Shown here: positions 48,683 through 56,877 of the stretch, in pieces
How the letters are laid out: every line of letters begins with the position of its first letter
Position numbering within the stretch: the stretch's first letter is position 1
NCBI RefSeq assembly: GCF_000350525.1
Contig: NZ_AOCN01000012.1
Coordinates: forward strand, 62,001-126,000
Direction: 5' to 3'
Length of the DNA: 64,000 nt
From: Leucobacter salsicius M1-8
Lineage (GTDB): Bacteria > Actinomycetota > Actinomycetes > Actinomycetales > Microbacteriaceae
The notes under the pieces: generated by a model
Told to the model about the DNA's origin: nothing
Database searches by the model: none
What the model saw: only the letters and a program-made list of their open reading frames with translations
Position numbers and translations under genes: made by a program

Positions 48683-50002
48683 ATGAGTGGTCCCGCTGTA
48701 TCAAGCCCTCAGTCGAGCGACGGCGCACACAATCTCACTGATGCGGCCCTCTGCAATGAGGTGCGAAACGGTGAGGCCTGGCCCCTCGGTGAGCTCTGGG
48801 TGCGGCACTAAGACCTGGCCCTTGCCTGGGCGCTCAAGAAGGACGACTCGCTGGGCGAGGACGTTGTGGCCGAGTCGTTTGACCTCGTTTTCCAGGCGCT
48901 GCTCAAGGGTGGCGGCCCGACCGAGGCATTTAAGCCCTACCTGTTTCGCACCATGAATGCCCAGTTCGGGCGCCACTGGAAGTCCCGGCAGCGCAACCAG
49001 CAGCTGACCGACACCGAGGTTGAAGACCCCGACTTCGTGGGGGCCGCCGACCGCATTGATTCTGATGAGCAGCGGGGCGCTGCGGCACAGGCGTTGCGCT
49101 CCCTCCCCGAGCGGTGGCAGCAGGTCATCGTTGCCGTCGACGTCGAAGGTCGGTCGGTGCAGGAGGTAGCCGAGAGCTTTGGCCTCACCCCCAATTCGGC
49201 GTCGGTGCTGCTCAAGCGCGCCCGCGAGGGCCTGCGCAAGGCCTGGCTGAGTGTGATGCATCCCGCGCGCAACCTCCCCGAGGAGTGCACCCGCAGCGTG
49301 TCACGATTTGGCGAACTGCGCTGGGGTAAGAAGGACACCCCTGCGCGACTCGAGGCTCGAGCGCACATTGACGGCTGTGATCGTTGCGACGCACGTTGGG
49401 TGCAGTTCAGGGACCAAGCCGTCATCGTCGGGCTCGTGAGCGCGGGCATTCTGGCGCTGGGCGCCGGTGCTCACAGGCGAGTCACGGTGCCAGCTGTCGC
49501 AGCCGTTGGCGCGGCGGCGCTTGCGCTATCGGCCACCGCGCTGATCGCTCCCCTGCTCGGGGCCGATCTCTTCCCTGACTCATCGAACGCGGATCGGCAG
49601 CCACCGGCTGCCCCGCTCGATGCTTCTGCAGTACCCCGGCCTGAGGGAGGCAACGGGACCACCCCAGACGGGTCGCAGAGCCAGCCGCACAACGCCGCGG
49701 GTGCAGCGGCGTCGGCGCCAAGTCAGGCCGACGGCACCGGGGCTCGCACTGCTGACGGCAGCACCGGATCCAATTCCTCGGGCACCAACGCATCGAACGG
49801 CGCGGGCGCTCGCACCAACGGAAACGTTTTGGGGAACGTCTCGAGCCAAGCGTCAAGCACGAGCAGTGCCGATGGTGGCGCGAGCAGCGCCGCCAGCAGC
49901 AACGCCGATGCCGACGGCACTTCCGAGGCCAGCAACGTGCTCTACTTCGGCGATTGGACCGACTGGTGCGAGGCCAAGCAGTCATTCACCAAGGACTGCT
50001 AA
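48683..50002 (+). pseudogene. ECF-type sigma factor fused to zinc-finger anti-sigma/membrane domain, interrupted by in-frame stop
   Basis: The frame from ATG 48683 reads through sigma region 2 sequence (ELWVRH, then DLALAWALKKDDSLGEDVV) except for TAA at 48809-48811 (codon 43), where sigma factors usually have an aromatic residue. After it the frame is open to 50002. Sigma region 4 is intact (SLPERWQQVIVAV, NSASVLLKRAREGLRK). It is followed by a zinc-binding H-x3-C-x2-C (AHIDGCDRCDARW), two hydrophobic segments (about residues 252-300), a Ser/Ala/Gly-rich extracytoplasmic stretch and YFGDWTDWCEAKQSF near the C-terminus. Restart at GTG 48866 could give a 378-residue product lacking part of region 2. 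Faces the damaged surface-protein gene. Confidence 0.8.
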
Positions 50003-50011
50003 CGCGCTGCG

Positions 50012-51851
50012 CTACTCGCTGAGCTGACGGCGCGACCTTCGCAGCCCCGCCCCTCCGACGGCGAGCGCGAGCAAGAGGCACAGACCCACGATTGCGAAGG
50101 CGGGCGAGTGGCCTTCAGCGCCCGTCGCGCTCAGCCCCGCGGCCTCAGGCCCGTTCGGGCTACCCTCGCTACCAGCACCGTTCGCCGCTGATCCGGATCC
50201 CGCGGCTTGCGAGGCAGCTGCGCTTGACGCGCCCGCGGTGGCGCCGGCGGCCGCGGCGTTGTCGACCCCACCAGCGGTATCCGCAGTGGCATCGACCGTG
50301 GGTGTTGGCGGCTTAATGACGGGCCTCGCGCTGTCCCCCAGCACGATGAGTTCGCCGCCACGAGCACTCACGGGCACCCCGTTTGCCTGTGCCTTCAGGC
50401 TCGAGAGAATGATCTCGTCGATCTCGGGGCACCACGTTCTCGAACTTGATTGTGCGGCGGGCCCCCGGGAGGATACTGCCCTCCAGCTCTTGGTTCTGGG
50501 GAATGATTGTGTCCAGCTGCACCGCGATGCTGGTGAGTGTTTCGGGGCTGTTGTTCTCGACGAGCACGTACACCTCGATCTTCTCCCCCGGCGACGCCGC
50601 GCCGTCCCCATTGGTGTCAATGACTCGCGCCTTCACGTCGGTGCGCACGTCAATGGGAGCTGGCACCGCTGGCGAAAACTTGGCTGTGTTGTTGGCCAGG
50701 TTCGTGTCTACCTCGTTGAGCTCGACACGGCCGGTCCACTGACTCGCAACCACCGAAGCGTCTACGGGCGCACCCAACTCGAACCGCAGGCTGCGTGATT
50801 CACCGGGCTGCAGCGCACCGCCGATGCATTGGTGGGCTCCCACCGTGGCAGTACAGGTTCAAGGCGCGGTTACCGGACGAGTGTCTGCGGTGTCTGGGGC
50901 CAGCCGCAGCTGGTAACCGGTGATCAGCGTTGAACCGACGTTGTGCACTGTGGCAGTGACGAGGTGAGTGTCGCCCGCGCCCGTACGCTCCGAAGCGACC
51001 TTGAGCGCCACGTCGCCGGGCGGCGGCGGGATCATGGCACCGTCGAGTTGATTTGATGTCTCCCCGGTGGAGTAACCTACGACCTCAGCCGCAATCGGGT
51101 CCACCGAAGTGATCTTGATCTGCACCGACCCTCCGCCGTTCGACATGAAGCCGAGATTGCCATTGCCGTAGGTCCATGCAGCACCAAAGCTGCCGCTCTT
51201 GACCCGCGAGGAGTCGAGCGCGGGGATCGCCCCGGGGGTCACAGCTCCGTCGAGGGAGACACGTGTCAGTTTCGCCTGGTTGCCCGTGCCCGAGAGCCCC
51301 CAGAAAAACCCGTCGTTCCAGGCCATACCGATGGGCTCAAACTTTTGCGGCAGCGTCTTCACGCCACACGAATTCGACGCCACCACGTCAAAGCAGCCGA
51401 GCTCTCTCCCGCCATTTGCAACATAGAACAGCTGGTCTTCAAACGCGCCTGCACCGAAAGCTGCGGCTGAACTCGAACTTCCAAACCTCGTAATGCCACC
51501 GTCGCTGTTGATAACGTTCTCGACCGATCCGTCATCGAGAATCCGCAGGAGCGTGCCGCCATTGTTTGCAATCGCGTACAGCGACGAGGTGGGAAGGTGC
51601 GCCGCAAGTGCATTGTAGGTTGTGGCCGCGGGGGCACCCACCGTCTCCATCGTCAGCTTACCGTCGGCATCAATCTGCCCGCGAGTGAGCTGCGTCGGGT
51701 CACCCACAGAGATGTAGAGGCCGGGTTCATGCTGAGCGGAGCCCGCCGCGTGGGCGATGCTCGTCGGAACGATAGCTCCGGCAAGCACGACGGCACCTGC
51801 GACCAGCAGTGCGCTCAGGCGCCTCGAAACATTTGATGCCCGAAGGGCCAT
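50012..51851 (-). pseudogene. Sortase-type surface protein gene with nonsense and frameshift lesions
   Basis: ATG 51851 (GGGGAG upstream) starts a signal peptide (LSALLVAGAVVLAGAIVP, cleavage near AHA). A propeller-like repeat region follows (GLYISVGDPTQLTRGQID, LYAIANNGGTLLRIL). TGA at 50859-50861 stops this frame, but the same frame continues as TCTATVGAHQCIGG with DUF11-like repeats until a GGGG run at 50426-50429. One extra base there shifts the frame; removing it restores VVPEIDEIILSSL. The shifted frame continues through an Ala/Gly/Ser-rich region to LSATGAEG, a hydrophobic helix and RRSRRQLSE, a sortase-like wall-anchor signal. It converges with the sigma-factor gene (9-bp gap). Confidence 0.82.
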
Positions 51852-52019
51852 CTGACACACTCCCCAAATACAGTGTGCACAGCTACCTCCCCCGAGCGCC
51901 GCGCATAGCGACCTCTCGCTACACATTGACCAAAGTATACGTGACCTCCATTACGCCACATATTCGTCGCAAGTCCTTGGACCCATTCACCCCGGCTTCG
52001 CATTCGTATCTCTTGGGCC

Positions 52020-52643
52020 CTAGACCCCCATGGAACCGAAGGCTAGCCGCGCAGCGATCACCAGCATAACCGCCGCAACAATGCCGTCGAGAATCTGCCA
52101 TGATCGTGGGGTCGCAAAGAACCGCGTGAGCAGGCGCGCACCGTATCCGAGCGCAAAGAACCACACGACGCTCGCGATGGCTCCGCCCGCGGCAAACCAC
52201 CACTTCTCGGGGTCACCCTGCGCATTGCCAATCGATCCCATCAGCACCATCGTGTCGAGATAGACGTGCGGGTTGAGGTACGTAATCGCGAGGCACGCGA
52301 GCACCGTACGCTTCAGCGAACCAGCGGTACCGTTCGCGCTCTGGTCCACAATCATGCCCTCGGGCTTCATCGCGCGTCGCACCGCGGTCCACGCATACCA
52401 GAGCAAGAACACGACGCCGCCCCAGCGCACGATCTCGAGCACGATGGGGGCGCGCTCAACAACGAAACCGATCCCGGCCACTCCCAGGGTCTCGAGGAGC
52501 GCATCAGTAAGCCCGCAGATGAGCACCACGGGCAGCACGTGTTCACGTCGAATGCCCTGACGCAATACAAACGCATTCTGCGCGCCGATCGCCATGATGA
52601 GCGATAGACCGCTGCCGATACCGATGAGGAGAGGAATGATCAC
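52020..52643 (-). CDS. LysE/ArgO family amino-acid exporter
   Basis: A 207-residue, six-helix exporter for lysine/arginine. GLSLIMAIGAQNAFVLRQGIRREHV (in part AIGAQNAFVLRQG) is the family signature, and YLNPHVYLDTMVLMG is the second conserved region. GTG at 52643 gives the usual start IIPLLIGIGSG; GTG at 52670 is an alternative. Divergent from its presumed LysG regulator with a 91-bp intergenic region. Confidence 0.92.
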   Translation of the reverse strand: MIIPLLIGIGSGLSLIMAIGAQNAFVLRQGIRREHVLPVVLICGLTDALLETLGVAGIGFVVERAPIVLEIVRWGGVVFLLWYAWTAVRRAMKPEGMIVDQSANGTAGSLKRTVLACLAITYLNPHVYLDTMVLMGSIGNAQGDPEKWWFAAGGAIASVVWFFALGYGARLLTRFFATPRSWQILDGIVAAVMLVIAARLAFGSMGV

Positions 52644-52734
52644 AGCATCGACGCTAGGGCCTCGGGGCACTCATCTGCCACTTCAGCGCACCTCATGTTT
52701 CTTCAGGCGCATTAGCAGTGCTTAACTTAGACGC

Positions 52735-53637
52735 ATGGACCTGCCCGTGGAGCACCTGCAAACCTTCGCCGCCATCATCGCAGAGGGCAGCTTCGAAGGT
52801 GCCGCCCGGCGCCTGCACATCACTCCCTCGGCCGTGAGCCAACGCGTGCGCGCCATGGAGCAACGCTCCGGATCCGTGCTGCTGCGCCGCACCCGGCCCG
52901 TCACCACCACCGCTGCAGGTGCGACCGTGCTGCGCGCCGCCCGACAGGTCGAACAGATCATGAGCGACGTCGCGGTCGAACTCGAGCAGGGCCCGGCGGG
53001 CGGTGCACTGATTCCCATCGTCGTCAACGCCGATTCACTCGCAACCTGGTTCGTGCCGGCGCTCGCCCGCGCGGCCCGCGAGACCGGTGCCCGCTTCGAG
53101 GTGCTACGCGCCGATGAAACCGTATCCACTGAAAAGCTCCGCAACGGTGAGGTGATGGCCGCGCTCACGGCCACCGCTGAAGCGGTGCCCGGCTGCACCT
53201 CCACACACATCGGGGTCGACCGGTACCGCGCCGTCGCAAGCCCCGAGTTCGCCGCCACTCACTTTGCCGAAGGTGTTACCGCAGAAGCCCTCGCCGTCGC
53301 CCCCATCGTGGAGTTCGACCGCCACGATGCCTTTCAACGCCGCTTCATGCGGCAGGTCACGCGCGCCACTATCTCTCCACCACGCCATTTCGTGCCGTCG
53401 TCGGCCGAGTTTGCCCACGCGGTCGCCCTCGGCATGGGCTGGGGCATGCTCCCCGAGCTGCAGTGCGCCCCCGGCATCGCCGCGGGCACCCTGGTGCCGC
53501 TGGGCAGTGACTCGTCCCTCGACCTCCCGCTGTACTGGCAGCGATGGAACTTGCGCTCCCCCGCCCTCGACGCCCTCTCCGCAATCATTGCCGATGAGGC
53601 GCGGGTCGCCCTGGCCCCATCCGAATCACACCCCTAA
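52735..53637 (+). CDS. lysG: LysR-family regulator, LysG/ArgP type
   Basis: A 300-residue regulator. The N-terminal winged helix contains LQTFAAIIAEGSFEGAARRLHITPSAVSQRV (in part GSFEGAARRLHITPSAVSQ), typical of the ArgP/LysG branch, followed by the effector domain with VVNADSLATWFVPAL. It should activate the divergent lysE with basic amino acids. TAACTT at 52723-52728 ends six bases before the ATG, which suggests a leaderless mRNA; no ribosome binding site is seen. Confidence 0.92.
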   Translation: MDLPVEHLQTFAAIIAEGSFEGAARRLHITPSAVSQRVRAMEQRSGSVLLRRTRPVTTTAAGATVLRAARQVEQIMSDVAVELEQGPAGGALIPIVVNADSLATWFVPALARAARETGARFEVLRADETVSTEKLRNGEVMAALTATAEAVPGCTSTHIGVDRYRAVASPEFAATHFAEGVTAEALAVAPIVEFDRHDAFQRRFMRQVTRATISPPRHFVPSSAEFAHAVALGMGWGMLPELQCAPGIAAGTLVPLGSDSSLDLPLYWQRWNLRSPALDALSAIIADEARVALAPSESHP

Positions 53638-53721
53638 ACCTCGGCGCGTCAGGAATATTGTGCGCGCCCGCGCGTTACAACTGGTCGGTAGGAATTAACT
53701 GACCTTTAGGAGTCCCCGCTA

Positions 53722-54297
53722 GTGAACCCTCGTCTCGCCCAGACCAGTGCCCCCGTTCTGCCCACCCTCGCCGAGCGCTGGAGCCCCCGCGCCTTTGACG
53801 ATGCACACGAGTTCCCCGAGGGCGCACTGCGCGGCGTGTTCGAGGCGGCCCGCTGGGCGCCCAGCGCCAGCAACACGCAGCCGTGGCGATTCATTCTCGC
53901 GCGCCGCGGGTCAGACAGCTTTGCCAAGATCGAAGCACAGCTGATGGGCTTCAACCAGATGTGGGCCGGCACCGCTGCAGCCCTCATTGTGAACGTCGCC
54001 GAGACCGCCGACGCCGAGGGGAACGCCCGCCCGTGGGCCGAGTACGACCTGGGACAGGCCGTCGCGCACCTCAGCATCCAGGCACAGAGCGAGGGCTACC
54101 ACCTGCACCAGATGGGCGGGTTCGACCGCGACGGCATCTCGGCAGCCTTTGACCTCGAGGCTCGTCTCGTGCCCGTATCGATCACGGCCGTGGGCGCGAT
54201 CGGATCTGCCGACTCGCTGCCTGAGGCGCTGCGCGAACGCGAGCTGGCACCACGCAGCCGCTTCGACCTCGACGACATCATGCTCGTACGCGACTAG
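53722..54297 (+). CDS. Nitroreductase family protein
   Basis: A 191-residue FMN-dependent oxidoreductase of the short nitroreductase type: RWSPRAFDD, EAARWAPSASNTQPWRFI (in part RWAPSASNTQPW, FMN contacts), AEYDLGQAVAHLSIQA and the C-terminal RFDLDDIM. Physiological substrate unknown. GTG start with AGGAG 9-10 nt upstream. Monocistronic between two opposite-strand groups. Confidence 0.92.
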   Translation: MNPRLAQTSAPVLPTLAERWSPRAFDDAHEFPEGALRGVFEAARWAPSASNTQPWRFILARRGSDSFAKIEAQLMGFNQMWAGTAAALIVNVAETADAEGNARPWAEYDLGQAVAHLSIQAQSEGYHLHQMGGFDRDGISAAFDLEARLVPVSITAVGAIGSADSLPEALRERELAPRSRFDLDDIMLVRD

Positions 54298-54310
54298 TCA
54301 ATGCTGTGCG

Positions 54311-54338
54311 GTGGGTCTGGGCTCCGGCCCAGACCCAC
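54311..54338. terminator. Bidirectional hairpin terminator
   Basis: 12-bp perfect arms 54311-54322 and 54327-54338 with a TCCG tetraloop, between the convergent nitroreductase gene and the gene ending at 54352. Confidence 0.75.
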
Positions 54339-54351
54339 ACTCAAGGCCGAG

Positions 54352-54768
54352 CTAGCCCGCGGAGAATCTCGCGTCTGCGTCGTCGAGACGCAACGCACGC
54401 ACCAGTTCGGCGGCGTGCACGGTCGATAGGATCACGCGTGAATACTGGTCGAACTCGCCGACCCAGCCGCGTTCCTCATCAGGATGCGTGGGGCGCTCGA
54501 AGTCAATCACCACGGCCTCGCGGCCCGAACGCGCCAGCACGAAATCGCGGCCCGTCAGGTTGCGCCAGGTACCGGCTGCGTACTTGCCGGGCACATGCGT
54601 GCCTGGCGCCCGCACCCCGTGAATCCAGATCCACGGATCGTCGGTGATAATCGCAGACGTAATGGCGGCGCGCTCAAGCGTCACGTCGTGACGGCGAAAC
54701 GCGGCGAGCTTCTCGGCCGCCGTCAGCTTCACGACGACGCGGTCTGCGTACACTTCAACGCGTGCCAT
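54352..54768 (-). CDS. Conserved hypothetical protein (PH-like fold possible)
   Basis: A 138-residue soluble protein. The pattern VEVYADRVVVKLTAAEKL, WIWIHGVRAPGTHVPGKYAAGTW (in part HGVRAPGTHVPG) and GREAVVIDFERP resembles small actinobacterial proteins with a predicted PH-like beta barrel, but I cannot assign a function. It starts 4 bp after the hemD stop on the same strand, so it is the last gene of that unit. Confidence 0.75.
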   Translation of the reverse strand: MARVEVYADRVVVKLTAAEKLAAFRRHDVTLERAAITSAIITDDPWIWIHGVRAPGTHVPGKYAAGTWRNLTGRDFVLARSGREAVVIDFERPTHPDEERGWVGEFDQYSRVILSTVHAAELVRALRLDDADARFSAG

Positions 54769-54772
54769 CGGG

Positions 54773-55567
54773 CTAGTCCAGCGTGTCGCTCTGGTCGAGC
54801 ACCGACTCGACGGCGTCGATCATGGCGCGCTTCGTCTCGTACAGCGGGTGGTGCGGGTCGTCAGCCTCGACTGGCAAACCCAGCGCGGCTGCGGCCTCGA
54901 CCGTGTTGATACCGACGCATGCCAGCAGCGTGTCCGCAGGCAGCTCGGGAAACTGTGACGCCACTTCTTGCGCGATCTTCGCCGAGGCGACCACGATCGC
55001 GTTAATGCGGCCCGACTCGAGATCCTCGTGAATGTGCACCGAAGCGGGCACGCCCACGGTGCGGAACGCGAGCACCTGGGTGACGTCATGGCCGCGACCA
55101 ATCAGCCCCTGCGTGAGCACGGGAATGGCGACGTCAGAACGCAGCGTGAGCACGCGCAAGACGTCACCCGAATCGATCTCGGGCCATTCGCGCAACAGCG
55201 CATGGGTACTGTTCTCTTCGCCAGCGGGTGTGCGAGCAATCTCGTAGCCAGCATTCTTGAACGCCATGGCCGTCGCCTCGCCCACGATGGCGATGCGAGT
55301 GTCCGGATGAATGACCGCGTTGTGGTGTTGCAGCACGTCGGCGACCGTCGAGCTCGTCGCCGTCATCCAATCGAATTTGCCTGCTTCAAGATCTTTGAGC
55401 GCGTCAACGAGCTTGTCTTCTTCGCGCGTGTGAGCGAAGTCAACGAGCGGTGCAATCACCGTGTGTGCACCCTGCTCTCGAAGAGCCTTCGAGACCAGAT
55501 CGCCCCAAGTTCCCCCGCGCGGGACCAGCACTCGCAGGCCACTGAGCGGTTTCGCCTCAGCCGACAT
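54773..55567 (-). CDS. hemD: Uroporphyrinogen-III synthase family protein
   Basis: A 264-residue HEM4-domain protein that would cyclise hydroxymethylbilane to uroporphyrinogen III. Bilobal pattern: VLVPRGGTWGDLVSKAL, DWMTATSSTVADVL, IAIVGEATAMAFKNAGYE (in part IAIVGEATAMAFKNAG), VLTLRSDVA, IVVASAKIAQEVA, LLACVGINTVEAAAALG. No other haem genes are adjacent, which is unusual, although a porphyrinogen-oxidase-like gene lies 1.3 kb upstream. ATG at 55567; GTG at 55576 is also in frame. Confidence 0.88.
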   Translation of the reverse strand: MSAEAKPLSGLRVLVPRGGTWGDLVSKALREQGAHTVIAPLVDFAHTREEDKLVDALKDLEAGKFDWMTATSSTVADVLQHHNAVIHPDTRIAIVGEATAMAFKNAGYEIARTPAGEENSTHALLREWPEIDSGDVLRVLTLRSDVAIPVLTQGLIGRGHDVTQVLAFRTVGVPASVHIHEDLESGRINAIVVASAKIAQEVASQFPELPADTLLACVGINTVEAAAALGLPVEADDPHHPLYETKRAMIDAVESVLDQSDTLD

Positions 55568-55743
55568 AGACCCCACTCACTCGACGCTAAATATTGGAAG
55601 CCTGGTCAATAACAGCTGCAACCGACCTGGCGGACGACGGAAATCCGTTATCCCTATTCTTACCCTGCCACCCCTGTGACGCAAAACGAGGGCACGCGGG
55701 GCGGCAAACAGTAGCCGAACCGTGACCTCTTGTCTCTTACGAA

Positions 55744-56001
55744 CTATACGCGCTTCGAGACGGCGCGCACGACGCCCCACACTCCCAGCCCTACGACAGC
55801 GGCCGCACCGGCGACTGCTATCGCGAATGCGACGGGGCGCGTTCGTCTGGCCTCGACGACGCGACGCTTCGCCCCATCGATCGCTTCGTCGACACGACGC
55901 GCGTAATTGAGCTGGTGGGTGAGCTGCCCCAATGTGTCGTACAGCTCGGCCCGGGCCTGAGCTGCGTCGGCAACTCCCTGCTGCTGATGCTCAGCGTTCA
56001 T
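55744..56001 (-). CDS. DUF3618-like small membrane protein
   Basis: An 85-residue protein: an N-terminal helix with ARAELYDTLGQLTHQLNY, a basic DGAKRRVVEARRTRP segment, then one membrane helix FAIAVAGAAAVVGLGVWGVV. This is the DUF3618 pattern. The ATG overlaps the preceding stop by ATGA. Last gene of a three-gene envelope cluster comparable to E. coli yqjC-yqjD-yqjE; function unknown. Confidence 0.82.
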   Translation of the reverse strand: MNAEHQQQGVADAAQARAELYDTLGQLTHQLNYARRVDEAIDGAKRRVVEARRTRPVAFAIAVAGAAAVVGLGVWGVVRAVSKRV

Positions 56002-56459
56002 CGCCAATTACCTTCCTCGTTCACCTGGGGCATTCCCTCGCGAGACTTTGCCGTGTCGGCGTCAGAATTGATTCGCACCTCGGCGAGCACTGCAGCGTCT
56101 CCCTCGAGGCGGCCCAGCGTCTCGGCAGGCATCGGGTTGCCCCGTTTGATCAGCCACACCCCGCCGAGAATCGCGGCCGCAGCGAGCAGCAAGAACGCCC
56201 CCGCGACGGTGAGCGCCGCCAGCCACCAGGGCCACACGAGCGCAAGGGCGGCTACGGCGGCAATGAGGAGCGCCTGCAGCATAAAGAACAAGAAGAACAG
56301 GGCGACTACAATCGCGCCCAGTCCGATGCCTGCCTGCTTCGCCTTCGAAACGACCTCGCGTTTGGCGTTCTCGAACTCGATCTTGGCGAGCGTGATGATC
56401 TGGTGGGGCAGGCGCGCAAGCAGCTCGAACGTGCCCAACTCACCCTTGCGGCGGCTCAC
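55998..56459 (-). CDS. Phage holin III superfamily (Act_Holin/YqjE-like) membrane protein
   Basis: A 153-residue protein: amphipathic N-terminus (LLARLPHQIITLAKIEFENAK, in part LPHQIITLAKIEFENAK), two membrane helices (IVVALFFLFFMLQALLIAA, in part VVALFFLFFMLQALLI, and WWLAALTVAGAFLLLAAAAI, in part ALTVAGAFLLLAAAAI) and an acidic tail. This is the actinobacterial YqjE/holin-III superfamily; the name reflects fold, not a phage role. GTG start overlaps the upstream stop (GTGA). Confidence 0.85.
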   Translation of the reverse strand: MSRRKGELGTFELLARLPHQIITLAKIEFENAKREVVSKAKQAGIGLGAIVVALFFLFFMLQALLIAAVAALALVWPWWLAALTVAGAFLLLAAAAILGGVWLIKRGNPMPAETLGRLEGDAAVLAEVRINSDADTAKSREGMPQVNEEGNWR

Positions 56460-56791
56460 GCGTCGCTCGTTTGGTCATCTGGCGCGGGCGCGGCGGGCGC
56501 ACCGGGCGCAGCCGATGCCGCAGGCTTCGCGGCTGCCGCAGGCTTCGCGGTCGAATCGTCCTGCACAAACGCGGCAAACGCGCCTTTGCCGGCGCGAACC
56601 GCGGCTGCCTTCACACTGTCTACCTGGCCTTGCGCGGCCTCGCGCACCAGGCTCACGCCACGCTGCACCGGTGCGGTCTGCCACACGGACTGCGCGCCCC
56701 GCTTAATCTGCGCGTAACGCTCGCGCCCGGCTCTCGTACCCAACACGTATCCGACGGCCGCGCCGAGCACGAATGCGACTTTGCCCTTCAT
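56456..56791 (-). CDS. YtxH-like small envelope protein
   Basis: A 111-residue protein starting KGKVAFVLGAAVGYVLGTRAGRERY (in part GAAVGYVLGTRAGRERY), the YtxH/actinobacterial Gly-zipper membrane segment, then a helical middle and an Ala/Pro/Lys-rich tail. ATG at 56791 has GGGAGG upstream; the upstream frame to 56857 is not used. First gene of the three-gene cluster, all overlapping by 4 bp. Confidence 0.82.
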   Translation of the reverse strand: MKGKVAFVLGAAVGYVLGTRAGRERYAQIKRGAQSVWQTAPVQRGVSLVREAAQGQVDSVKAAAVRAGKGAFAAFVQDDSTAKPAAAAKPAASAAPGAPAAPAPDDQTSDA

Positions 56792-56877
56792 AATGCCTCC
56801 CGCCAATGGCGATTCATGAGTTGTAGCCAGCCTACTCGCCCACCCCGGGGCGCGCATACCCGCTGCGGAATACGTGG

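Noticed and set aside
50012-50620. A 202-codon leftward frame as an independent gene
   Set aside because: Its first about 65 codons are the wrong frame of the surface protein. Only the C-terminal part is meaningful, as the continuation after the frameshift.
55998-56459. Holin-superfamily protein as evidence of a prophage
   Set aside because: Members of this actinobacterial superfamily are ordinary envelope proteins. The neighbours (YtxH-like, DUF3618, hemD) are chromosomal and no phage genes are present.
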